64,000 nucleotides of DNA from Hydractinia symbiolongicarpus (lineage: Eukaryota > Cnidaria > Hydrozoa > Anthoathecata > Hydractiniidae). The position numbers and the translations under genes were made by a program. Where the stretch lies: positions 17,374,501 to 17,438,500 of the forward strand of contig NC_079882.1 of assembly GCF_029227915.1 (NCBI RefSeq), read 5' to 3'. This document shows positions 1-10,830 of the stretch, one piece after another. The first letter of the stretch is position 1; each line of letters starts with the position of its first letter. Under the pieces are notes generated by a model. That model made no database searches. It was not told the origin of the DNA and was given only the letters and a program-made list of their open reading frames with translations.

Positions 1-857
1 AGCGCATTTAGACTGGAAGGACTAGGTCAATGGTGACCTGCGCAGACCGGTGAAACCACGTGATTAACGTGTGAGGCCTTTATTAGACTGCAAAGGGCCA
101 TATTACAGCCTTTATAGGACAGTGCACGTAGTTAAGAGTGTCTTAAGGCAACGGCGCTAATGAAAACGACTTGGGACGTTGTAGCGCATTGAGACTGTAA
201 GGACTAGGCCAATGGTAAACTACGCCAACAGGTGAAACCACGTGATTTACGTGTGAGGCCTTTATTAGACTGCAAAAGGCCATATTACAGCCTTTATAGG
301 ACTGTGCAGGTAGTTAAGAGTGTTCTAAGGCCACGGCGTTAAGGAAAACCACTAGGAACGTTGTAGTGCATTGAGACTGGAAGGAATAGTCCAATGGTAA
401 CCTGCGCAGGCAGATGGAACCACGTGATTTACGTGTGAGGACTTTATTAGACTGCAAAAGGCCATATTACAGCCTTTATAGGACTGTGCACGTAGTTAAG
501 AGTGTTGTAAAGCAATGGCGCTAATGAAAAAGACTTGGGACGTTGTAGCACATGGAGACTGGAACGACTAGACCAATGGTAACCTGCGCAGGCAGGTGAA
601 ACCACGTGATTTACGTATGAAGCCTTTACTAGACTGCAAAAGGCCAAATTACAGCCTTTATAGGACTGTGCACGTAGTTAAGAGTGTTTTAAGGCAACGA
701 CGCTAATGAAAACGACTTGGGACGTTGTAGCGCATTCAAATTGGAAGGACTAGGCCAATGGTAACCTGCGCAGACCGGTGAAACCACGTGATTTACGTGT
801 GAGGCCTTTATTAGACTGCAAAAGGCCATATTACAGCCTTTATAGGACTGTGCACGT
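1..857 (+). repeat. Module M1, first copy
   Basis: Almost the same sequence recurs at 1,987-2,843 (offset 1,986) and 35,638-36,494 (a further 33,651). A rare shared marker is AACCACTAGGAACG (344, 2,334, 35,984), where most monomers of this type read CCACTTGG. The offset is 16 bp short of 11 monomers because a 16-bp deletion lies at 1,774. At its right end the copies diverge: 858 continues with ordinary GTAGTTAAGAG, the other two with the 3-bp-longer GTAAGAGTTAAGAG. Confidence 0.85.
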
Positions 858-1909
858 AGTTAAGAGTGTTGTAAGGCAACGGCGGTAATGAAAACGACTT
901 GGGACGTTGTAGCGCATTGAGACTGGAAGGACTAGGTCAATGGTGACCTGCGCAGACCGGTGAAACCACGTGATTAACGTGTGAGGCCTTTATTAGACTG
1001 CAAAGGGCCATATTGCAGCCTTTATGGGACAGTGCACGTAGTTAAGAGTGTCTTAAGGCAACGGCGCTAATGAAAACGACTTGGGACGTTGTAGCGCATT
1101 GAGACTGTAAGGACTAGGCCAATGGTAACCTACGCCGACAGGTGAAACCACGTGATTTACGTGTGAGGCCTTTATTAGACTGCAAAAGGCCATATTACAG
1201 CCTTTATAGGACTGTGCACGTAGTTAAGAGTGTTGTAAAGCAACGGCGCCAATGAAAACGACTTGGGACGTTGTAGCGCATTGAGACTGTAAGGACTAGG
1301 CCAATGGTAACCTGCGCAGACAGGTTAAACCACGTGATTTACGTGTGAGGCCTTTATTAGACTGCAAAAGGCCATATTACAGCCTTTATAGGACTGTGCA
1401 CGTAGTTAAGAGTATTGTAAAGCAATTACGCTAATGAAAACGACTTGGGACGTTGTAGCACATGGAGACTGGAAGGACTAGACCAATGGTAACCTGCGCA
1501 GGCAGGTGAAACCACGTGATTTGCGTATGAAGCCTTTACTAGACTGCAAAAGGCCAAATTACAGCCTTTATAGGACTGTGCACGTAGTTAGGAGTGTTGT
1601 AAGGCAACGGCTCTAATGAAAACGACTTGGAACGTTGTAGTGCATTGGGACTGGAAGGAATAGTCCAATGGTAACCTGCGCAGGCAGATGGAACCACGTG
1701 ATTTACGTGTGAGGACTTTATTAAACTGCAAAAGGCCATATTACAGCCTTTATAGGACAGTGCACGTAGTTAACGGCGCCAATGAAAACGACTTGGGACG
1801 TTGTAGCGCATTGAGACTGTAAGGACTAGGCCAATGGTAACCTGCGCAGACAGTTGAAACCACGTGATTTACGTGTGAGGCCTTTATTAGACTGCAAAAG
1901 GCCATATTA
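858..1909 (+). repeat. Mosaic monomers between two M1 copies, with a 166-bp monomer
   Basis: Six monomers of mixed type. The part from about 1,000 to 1,620 resembles 4,265-4,880 (same order of variable segments, including the rare AGCAATTACGC). A 16-bp loss at 1,774 joins GTAGTTAA directly to CGGCGCC, removing the stretch from GAGTG to AGCAA; it is flanked by AA on both sides and gives a 166-bp monomer. I see nothing but satellite here. Confidence 0.8.
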
Positions 1910-3239
1910 CAGCCTTTATAGGACTGTGCACGTAGTTAAGAGTGTTGTAAGGCAACGGCGGTAATGAAAACGACTTGGGACGTTGTAGCGCATTGAGACT
2001 GGAAGGACTAGGTCAATGGTGACCTGCGCAGACCGGTGAAACCACGTGATTAACGTGTGAGGCCTTTATTAGACTGCAAAGGGCCATATTACAGCCTTTA
2101 TAGGACAGTGCACGTAGTTAAGAGTGTCTTAAGGCAACGGCGCTAATGAAAACGACTTGGGACGTTGTAGCGCATTGAGACTGTAAGGACTAGGCCAATG
2201 GTAAACTACGCCAACAGGTGAAACCACGTGATTTACGTGTGAGGCCTTTATTAGACTGCAAAAGGCCATATTACAGCCTTTATAGGACTGTGCAGGTAGT
2301 TAAGAGTGTTCTAAGGCCACGGCGTTAAGGAAAACCACTAGGAACGTTGTAGTGCATTGAGACTGGAAGGAATAGTCCAATGGTAACCTGCGCAGGCAGA
2401 TGGAACCACGTGATTTACGTGTGAGGACTTTATTAGACTGCAAAAGGCCATATTACAGCCTTTATAGGACTGTGCACGTAGTTAAGAGTGTTGTAAAGCA
2501 ATGGCGCTAATGAAAAAGACTTGGGACGTTGTAGCACATGGAGACTGGAACGACTAGACCAATGGTAACCTGCGCAGGCAGGTGAAACCACGTGATTTAC
2601 GTATGAAGCCTTTACTAGACTGCAAAAGGCCAAATTACAGCCTTTATAGGACTGTGCACGTAGTTAAGAGTGTTTTAAGGCAACGGCGCTAATGAAAACG
2701 ACTTGGGACGTTGTAGCGCATTCAAATTGGAAGGACTAGGCCAATGGTAACCTGCGCAGACCGGTGAAACCACGTGATTTACGTGTGAGGCCTTTATTAG
2801 ACTGCAAAAGGCCATATTACAGCCTTTATAGGACTGTGCACGTAAGAGTTAAGAGTGTTGTAAAGCAATGGCGTTAATGAAAACGACTTGGGACGTTGTA
2901 GCGCATTGAGACTGTAAGGACTAGACCAATTGTAACCTGTGCAGACAGGTTAAACCACGTGATTTACGTGTGAGGCCTTTATTAGACTGCAAAAGGCCAT
3001 ATTACAGCCTTTATAGGACTGTGCACGTAGTTAAGAGTGTTGTAAAGCAACGGCGCCAATGAAAACGACTTGGGACGTTGTAGCGCATTGAGACTGTAAG
3101 GACTGGGCCAATGGTAACCTGCGCAGACAGGTGAAACCACGTGATTTACGTGTGAGGCCTTTATTAGACTGCAAAAGGCCATATTACAGCCTTTATAGGA
3201 CTGTGCACGTAGTTAAGAGTGTTCTAAGGCAACTTCGCC

Positions 3240-3248
3240 AAAAAAAAA
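3240..3248 (+). other. Nine-A tract, 183-bp monomer
   Basis: TTCGCC is followed by nine A residues where sister monomers read AATGAAAAC or AATAAAAAC. The tract adds one base to the monomer (spacing between flanking ORF landmarks is 365 instead of 364 bp). This is the only net single-base insertion I found. Confidence 0.8.
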
Positions 3249-3528
3249 CGACTTGGAACGTTGTAGTGCATTGAGACTGGAAGGAATAGTCCAATGGTAA
3301 CCTGCGCAGGCAGATGGAACCACGTGATTTACGTGTGAGGCTTTTATTAGACTGCAAAAGGCCATATTACAGCCTTTATAGGACTGTGCACGTAGTTAAG
3401 AGTGTTGTAAAGCAATGGCGCTAATGAAAACGACTTGGGACGTTGTAGCACATGGAGACTGGAAGGACTAGACCAATGGTAACCTGCGCAGGCAGGTGAA
3501 ACCACGTGATTTACGTATGAAGCCTTTA

Positions 3529-3729
3529 CTAGACTGCAAAAGGCCAAATTACAGCCTTTATAGGACTGTGCACGTAGTTAAGAGTGTTGTAAGGCAACGG
3601 CGGTAATGAAAACGACTTGGGACGTTGTAGCGCATTGAGACTGGAAGGACTAGGCCAATGGAAACCTGCACAGGCAAATGGAACCACGTGATTTACGTGT
3701 GAGGCCTTTATTAGACTGCAAAAGGCCAT
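3529..3729 (-). other. Example of the recurrent 66-codon minus-strand ORF (not considered a gene)
   Basis: An ATG-initiated minus-strand ORF of 66-67 codons recurs roughly 150 times, beginning MAFCSLIKASHVNHVV in most copies and ending AVIWPFAV. It is 201 bp, one monomer plus 19 bp, and its first and last codons are the same DNA read in two frames: the ATG lies in ATGGCC and the stop TAA in the following GTCTAA of the next unit. Because 182 is not divisible by 3, neighbouring copies fall in different frames. More than half the monomers lack it, mostly because ATGGCC is TTGGCC or a stop intervenes. Substitutions change residues freely. I see no recognisable domain, so I treat it as a by-product of the repeat. 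Confidence 0.8.
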
Positions 3730-3989
3730 AATACAGCCTTTATAGGACTGTGGACGAAGTTAAGAGTGTTCTAAGGCAACTTCGCCAATGAAAACGACTT
3801 GGGACGTTGTAGTGCATTAAGACTGTAAGGACTAGGCCAATGGTAACCTGCGCAGACAGGTGAAACCACGTGATTTACGTGTGAGGCCTTTATTAGACTG
3901 CAAAAGGTCATATTACAGCCTTTATAGGACTGTGCACGTAGTTAAGAGTGTTCTAAGGCAATGGCGCTATGGAAAACGACTTGGGACGT

Positions 3990-5380
3990 TGTAGCGCATT
4001 GAGACTGGAACGACTAGTCCAATGGTAACCTGCACAGGGAGATGGAACCACGTGATTTACGTGTGAGGCCTTTATTAGACTGCAAAAGACCAAATTACAG
4101 CTTTTATAGGACTGTGCACGTAGTTAAGAGTGTTGTAAGGCAACGGCGGTAATGAAAACGACTTGGGACGTTGTAGCGCATTGAGACTGGAAGGACTAGG
4201 TCAATGGTGACCTGCGCAGACCGGTGAAACCACGTGATTAACGTGTGAGGCCCTTATTAGACTGCAAAGGGCCATATTGCAGCCTTTATGGGACAGTGCA
4301 CGTAGTTAAGAGTGTCTTAAGGCAACGGCGCTAATGAAAACGACTTGGGACGTTGTAGCGCATTGAGACTGTAAGGACTAGGCCAATGGTAACCTACGCC
4401 GACAGGTGAAACCACGTGATTTACGTGTGAGGCCTTTATTAGACTGCAAAAGGCCATATTACAGCCTTTATAGGACTGTGCACGTAGTTAAGAGTGTTGT
4501 AAAGCAACGGCGCCAATGAAAACGACTTGGGACGTTGTAGCGCATTGAAACTGTAAGGACTAGGCCAATGGTAACCTGCGCAGACAGGTTAAACCACGTG
4601 ATTTACGTGTGAGGCCTTTATTAGACTGCAAAAGGCCATATTACAGCCTTTATAGGACTGTGCACGTAGTTAAGAGTATTGTAAAGCAATTACGCTAATG
4701 AAAACGACTTGGGACGTTGTAGCACATGGAGACTGGAAGGACTAGACCAATGGTAACCTGCGCAGGCAGGTGAAACCACGTGATTTGCGTATGAAGCCTT
4801 TACTAGACTGCAAAAGGCCAAATTACAGCCTTTATAGGACTGTGCACGTAGTTAAGAGTGTTGTAAGGCAACGGCTCTAATGAAAACGACTTGGGACGTT
4901 GTAGCGCATTCAAATTGGAAGGACTAGGCCAATGGTAACCTGCGCAGACCGGTGAAACCACGTGATTTACGTGTGAGGCCTTTATTAGACTGCAAAAGGC
5001 CATATTACAGCCTTTATAGGACTGTGCAGGTAGTTAAGAGTGTTCTAAGGCCACGGCGCTAAGGAAAACGACTTGGAACGTTGTAGTGCATTGGGACTGG
5101 AAGGAATAGTCCAATGGTAACCTGCGCAGGCAGATGGAACCACGTGATTTACGTGTGAGGACTTTATTAAACTGCAAAAGGCCATATTACAGCCTTTATA
5201 GGACAGTGCACGTAGTTAAGAGTGTTGTAAAGCAACGGCGCCAATGAAAACGACTTGGGACGTTGTAGCGCATTGAGACTGTAAGGACTAGGCCAATGGT
5301 AACCTGCGCAGACAGGTGAAACCACGTGGTTTACGTGTGAGGCCTTTATTAGACTGCAAAAGGCCATATTACAGCCTTTA
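3990..5380 (+). repeat. Module M2, first copy (14-monomer offset to second)
   Basis: Matches 6,538-7,928 at an offset of 2,548 (14 x 182). Shared rare features include AGGGAGATGGAACC, AGCAATTACGC with ATTTGCGTATG (ATTTGAGTATG in the second copy), and ATTGGGACTGG. Further copies are at 38,914-40,303 and 59,998-61,388. It carries the monomer series PSNLNALQ, then PYSLNALQ, in the minus-strand reading frame. Confidence 0.85.
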
Positions 5381-6184
5381 TAGGACTGTGGACGAAGTTA
5401 AGAGTGTTCTAAGGCAACTTCGCCAATGAAAACGACTTGGGACGTTGTAGTGCATTAAGACTGTAAGGACTAGGCCAATGGAAACCTGCACAGGCAAATG
5501 GAACCACGTGATTTACGTGTGAGGCCTTTATTAGACTGCAAAAGGCCATAATACAGCCTTTATAGGACTGTGGACGAAGTTAAGAGTGTTCTAAGGCAAC
5601 TTCGCCAATGAAAACGACTTGGGACGTTGTAGTGCATTAAGACTGTAAGGACTAGGCCAATGATAACCTGCGCAGACAGGTGAAACCACGTGATTTACGT
5701 GTGAGGCCTTTATTAGACTGCAAAAGGTCATATTACAGCCTTTATAGGACTGTGCACGTAGTTAAGAGTGTTCTAAGGCAACTTCGCCAATGAAAACGAC
5801 TTGGGACGTTGTAGTGCATTGAGACTGGAAGGAATAGTCCAATGGTAACCTGCGCAGGCAGATGGAACCACGTGATTTACGTGTGAGGCTTTTATTAGAC
5901 TGCAAAAGGCCATATTACAGCCTTTATAGGACTGTGCACGTAGTTAAGAGTGTTGTAAAGCAATGGCACTAATGAAAACGACTTGGGACGTTGTAGCACA
6001 TGGAGACTGGAAGGACTAGACCAATGGTAACCTGCGCAGGCAGGTGAAACTACGTGATTTACGTATGAAGCCTTTACTAGACTGCAAAAGGCCAAATTAC
6101 AGCCTTTATAGGACTGTGCACGTAGTTAAGAGTGTTGTAAGGCAACGGCGGTAATGAAAACGACTTGGGACATTGTAGCCTATT
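5381..6184 (+). repeat. Mosaic monomers with two consecutive GGACGAAG units
   Basis: About four and a half monomers between the two M2 copies. Two successive monomers carry TGTGGACGAAGTTAAG (5,389 and 5,571, exactly 182 apart), a type otherwise seen singly at 3,751, 37,401, 38,493 and 59,577, so one of them arose by local duplication. The rest resembles 3,780-3,950 and 3,210-3,600. Confidence 0.75.
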
Positions 6185-9100
6185 GAGACTGGAAGGACTA
6201 CGCCATTGGTAACCTGCGCAGACCGGTGAAACCACGTGATTTACGTGTGAGGCCTTTATTAGACTGCAAAAGGCTATATTACAGCCTTTATAGGACTGTG
6301 CACGTATTTAAGAGTGTTGTAAGGCAACAGCGATAATGAAAACAACTTGAGACGTTGTAGCGCATTTAGACTGGAAGGAATAGTCCAATGGTAACCTGCG
6401 CAGACCGGTGAAACCATTTGATTTACGTGTGAGGCCTTTATTAGACTGCAAAAGGCCATATTACAGCCTTTACAGGACTGTGCACGTAGTTAAGAGTGTT
6501 GTAAAGCAACAGCGCTAATGAAAACGATTTGGGAGGTTGTAGCGCATTGAGACTGGAACGACTAGTCCAATGGTAACCTGCACAGGGAGATGGAACCACG
6601 TGATTTACGTGTGAGGCCTTTATTAGACTGCAAAAGACCAAATTACAGCCTTTATAGGACTGTGCACGTAGTTAAGAGTGTTGTAAGGCAACGGCGGTAA
6701 TGAAAACGACTTGGGACGTTGTAGCGCATTGAAACTGGAAGGACTAGGTCAATGGTGACCTGCGCAGACCGGTGAAACCACGTGATTAACGTGTGAGGCC
6801 TTTATTAGACTGCAAAGGGCCATATTGCAGCCTTTATGGGACAGTGCACGTAGTTAAGAGTGTCTTAAGGCAACGGCGCTAATGAAAACGACTTGGGACG
6901 TTGTAGCGCATTGAGACTGTAAGGACTAGGCCAATGGTAACCTACGCCGACAGGTGAAACCACGTGATTTACGTGTGAGGCCTTTATTAGACTGCAAAAG
7001 GCCATATTACAGCCTTTATAGGACTGTGCACGTAGTTAAGAGTGTTGTAAAGCAACGGCGCCAATGAAAACGACTTGGGACGTTGTAGCGCATTGAAACT
7101 GTAAGGACTAGGCCAATGGTAACCTGCGCAGACAGGTTAAACCACGTGATTTACGTGTGAGGCCTTTATTAGACTGCAAAAGGCCATATTACAGCCTTTA
7201 TAGGACTGTGCACGTAGTTAAGAGTATTTTAAAGCAATTACGCTAATGAAAACGACTTGGGACGTTGTAGCACATGGAGACTGGAAGGACTAGACCAATG
7301 GTAACCTGCGCAGGCAGGTGAAACCACGTGATTTGAGTATGAAGCCTTTACTAGACTGCAAAAGGCCAAATTACAGCCTTTATAGGACTGTGCACGTAGT
7401 TAAGAGTGTTGTAAGGCAACGGCTCTAATGAAAACGACTTGGGACGTTGTAGCGCATTCAAATTGGAAGGACTAGGCCAATGGTAACCTGCGCAGACCGG
7501 TGAAACCACGTGATTTACGTGTGAGGCCTTTATTAGACTGCAAAAGGCCATATTACAGCCTTTATAGGACTGTGCAGGTAGTTAAGAGTGTTCTAAGGCC
7601 ACGGCGCTAAGGAAAACGACTTGGAACGTTGTAGTGCATTGGGACTGGAAGGAATAGTCCAATGGTAACCTGCGCAGGCAGATGGAACCACGTGATTTAC
7701 GTGTGAGGACTTTATTAAACTGCAAAAGGCTATATTACAGCCTTTATAGGACAGTGCACGTAGTTAAGAGTGTTGTAAAGCAACGGCGCCAATGAAAACG
7801 ACTTGGGACGTTGTAGCGCATTGAGACTGTAAGGACTAGGCCAATGGTAACCTGCGCAGACAGGTGAAACCACGTGGTTTACGTGTGAGGCCTTTATTAG
7901 ACTGCAAAAGGCCATATTACAGCCTTTATAGGACTGTGCACGTAGTTAAGAGTGTTCTAAGGCAACTTCGCCAATGAAAACGACTTGGGACGTTGTAGTG
8001 CATTGAGACTGGAAGGAATAGTCCAATGGTAACCTGCGCAGGCAGATGGAACCACGTGATTTACGTGTGAGGCTTTTATTAGACTGCAAAAGGCCATATT
8101 ACAGCCTTTATAGGACTGTGCACGTAGTTAAGAGTGTTGTAAAGCAATGGCGCTAATGAAAACGACTTGGGACGTTGTAGCACATGGAGACTGGAAGGAC
8201 TAGACCAATGGTAACCTGCGCAGGCAGGTGAAACCACGTGATTTACGTATGAAGCCTTTACTAGACTGCAAAAGGCCAAATTACAGCCTTTATAGGACTG
8301 TGCACGTAGTTAAGAGTGTTGTAAAGCAACGGCGGTAATGAAAACGACTTGCGACGTTGTAGCGCATTGAGACTGGAAGGACTAGGTCAATGGTGACCTG
8401 CGCATACCGGTGAAACCACGTGATTAACGTGTGAGGCCTTTATTAGACTGCAAAGGGCCATATTACAGCCTTTATAGGACAGTGCACGTAGTTAAGAGTG
8501 TCTTAAGGCAACGGCGCTAATGAAAACGACTTGGGACGTTGTAGCGCATTGAGACTGTAAGGACTAGGCCAATGGTAACCTACGCCGACAGGTGAAACCA
8601 CGTGATTTACGTGTGAGGCCTTTATTAGACTGCAAAAGGCCATATTACAGCCTTTATAGGACTGTGCACGTAGTTAAGAGTGTTCTAAGGCAACTTCGCC
8701 AATGAAGACGACTTGGGACGTTGTAGTGCATTGAGACTGGAAGGAATAGTCCAATGGTAACCTGCGCAGGCAGATGGAACCACGTGATTTACGTGTGAGG
8801 CTTTTATTAGACTGCTAAAGGCCATATTACAGCCTTTATAGGACTGTGCACGTAAGAGTTTAGAGTGTTGTAAAGCAATGGCGTTAATGAAAACGACTTG
8901 GGACATTGTAGCGCATTGAGACTGTAAGGACTAGACCAATGGTAACCTGCGCAGACTGCAAAAGGCCATATTACAGCCTTTATTGGACTGTGCAAGTATT
9001 TAAGAGTGTTGTAAGGCAACAGCGATAATGAAAACGACTTGAGACGTTGTAGCGCATTTAGAATGGAAGGAATAGTCCAATGGTAACCTGTGCAGACCGG

Positions 9101-9396
9101 TGAAACCACGTCATTAACGTGTGAGGCCTTTATTAGACTGCAAAAGGCCAAATTACAGCCTTTATAGGACTGTGAACGTAGTTAAGAGTGTTGTAAGGCA
9201 ACGGCGCTAATGAAAGCGACTTGGGACGTTGCAGCGCATTGAGACTGGAAGGACTAGGTCAATGGTGACCTGCGCAGACCTGTGAAACCACGTGATTAAC
9301 GTGTGAGGCCTTTACTAGACTGCAAAGGGCCATATTACAGCCTTTATAGGACTGTGCACGTAGTTAAGAGTGTCTTAAGGCAACGGCGCAAATGAA
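6185..9396 (+). repeat. Module M3, first copy of a 3.2-kb long-range duplication
   Basis: Corresponds monomer for monomer to 38,561-41,771 at an offset of 32,376, falling to 32,375 after a single-base loss near 40,299. Most of it recurs again at 59,645-62,308 with three monomers missing. It contains the second M2 copy (6,538-7,928) and the 141-bp monomer with the 41-bp internal deletion at 8,951-8,957. It is the longest long-range duplication I can follow in the window. Confidence 0.88.
8807..9151 (+). repeat. Short monomer with a 41-bp internal deletion (141 bp)
   Basis: CTGCGCAGAC is joined directly to TGCAAAAGG at 8,951-8,957; 41 bp including the whole CACGTG dyad and the left hairpin arm are missing. 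The four-base sequence AGAC occurs at both ends of the lost segment (GCAGAC and TTAGAC), consistent with deletion between short direct repeats. The same joint occurs at 41,327-41,333 and 61,867-61,873, so one event was later copied. The deletion fuses two satellite ORFs into a 114-codon minus-strand frame; there is no reason to call it a gene. Confidence 0.9.
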
Positions 9397-10830
9397 AGCG
9401 ACTTGAGACGTTGTAGCACATTGAGACTGGAAGGATTAGGCCAATGGTAACCTGCGCAGGCATGTGAAACCACGTGATTTACGTGTGAAGCCTTTATTAG
9501 ACTGCAAAAGGCCATATTACAGCCTTTATAGGACTGTGCGCGTAGTTAAGAGTGCTGTAAAGCAACGGGGCCAATGAAAACGACTTGGGACGTTGTGGCG
9601 CATTGAGACTGTAAGAGCTAGGCCAATGGAAACCTGCGCAGACAGGTGAAACCACGTGATTTACGCGTGAGGCCTTTATTAGACTGCAAAAGGCCATATT
9701 ACAGCCTTTATGGGACTGTGCACGTAGTTAAGAGTGTTCTAAGGCAACTTCGCCAATGAAAACGACTTGGGACGTTGTAGCGCATTGAGACTGTAAGGAC
9801 TAGGCCAATGGTAACCTATGCAGACAGGTGAAACCACGTGATTTACGTGTGAGGCCTTTATTAGACTGCAAAAGGCCATATTACAGCCTTTATAGGACTG
9901 TGGACGAAGTTAGGAGTGTTCTAAGGCAACGGCGCTAATGAAAACGACTTGGGACGTTGTAGCGCATTGAGACTGGAAGGACTACGCCAATGGTAACCTG
10001 CGCAGACCGGTGAAACCACGTGATTTACGTGTGAGGCCTTTATTAGACTGCAAAAGGCCATATTACAGCCTTTATAGGACTGTGCACGTATTTAAGAGTG
10101 TTGTAAGGCAACAGCGATAATGAAAACAACTTGAGACGTTGTAGCGCATTTAGACTGGAAGGAATAGTCCACTGGTAACCTGCGCAGACCGGTGAAACCA
10201 TTTGATTTACGTCTGAGGCCTTTATTAGACTGCAAAAGGCCATATTACAGTCTTTACAGGACTGTGCACGTAGTTAAGAGTGTTGTAAAGCAACAGCACT
10301 AATGAAAACGACTTGGGAGGTTGTAGCGCATTGAGACTGGAACGACTAGTCCCATGGTAACCTGCACAGGCAGATGGAACCACGTGATTTACGTGTGAGG
10401 CCTCTATTAGACTGCAAAAGGCCAAATAACAGCCTTTATAGGACTGTGCAGGTAGTTAAGAGTGTTCTAAGGCCACGGCGCTAAGGAAAACCACTTGGAA
10501 CGTTGTGGTGCATTGAGACTGGAAGGAATAGTCCAATGGTAACCTGCGCAGGCAGATGGAACCACGTGATTTACGTGTGAGGACTTTAATAGACTGCAAA
10601 AGGCCATATTTCAGCCTTTATAGGACTGTGCACGTAGTTAAGAGTGTTGTAAAGCAACGGCGCCAATGAAAACGACTTGGGACGTTGTAGCGCATTGAGA
10701 CAGTAAGGACTAGGCCAATGGTAACCTGTGCAGACAGGTGAAACCACGTGATTTACGTGTGAGGCCTTTATTAGACTGCAAAAGGCCATATTACAGCCTT
10801 TATAAGACTGTGCACGTAGTTAAGAGTGTT
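9280..10830 (+). repeat. Module M4, first copy
   Basis: Matches 19,487-21,037 at an offset of 10,207, and its left part matches 62,194-63,051 at 52,914. Markers include GACCTGTGAAACC with a CTAGACTGCAAAGGG monomer, TGTGCGCGTAG with GTGCTGTAAAGC (9,536; 19,743; 62,450), TTTACGCGTGAGG and GTTGTGGCGCATTG. It contains the first monomers of the CCATTTGATTTACGTCTG type that lack the dyad. Confidence 0.85.

Larger units (their letters stand above)
1910..3780 (+). repeat. Ten-monomer segment duplicated at 35,561-37,430
   Basis: The order and sequence of monomers match 35,561-37,430 at an offset of 33,651, dropping to 33,650 after the A-tract at 3,240-3,248. Both copies contain the M1 module, the 185-bp monomer with CGTAAGAGTTAAGAG (2,841 and 36,492), and the pair ending in the GGACGAAG monomer (about 3,751 and 37,401). 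Beyond the limits given, the monomer types differ. Confidence 0.85.

Noticed and set aside
3240-3248. Poly-A tract as the trace of a retroposon tail
   Set aside because: It is only nine A, lies inside an intact monomer at its normal A-rich position, and no inserted sequence precedes it.
3347-3729. Recurrent 66-67-residue minus-strand ORFs as a multigene family
   Set aside because: They are generated by the repeat itself, overlap by 19 bp in different frames, are missing from more than half of the monomers, and show no domain or frame-preserving pattern.
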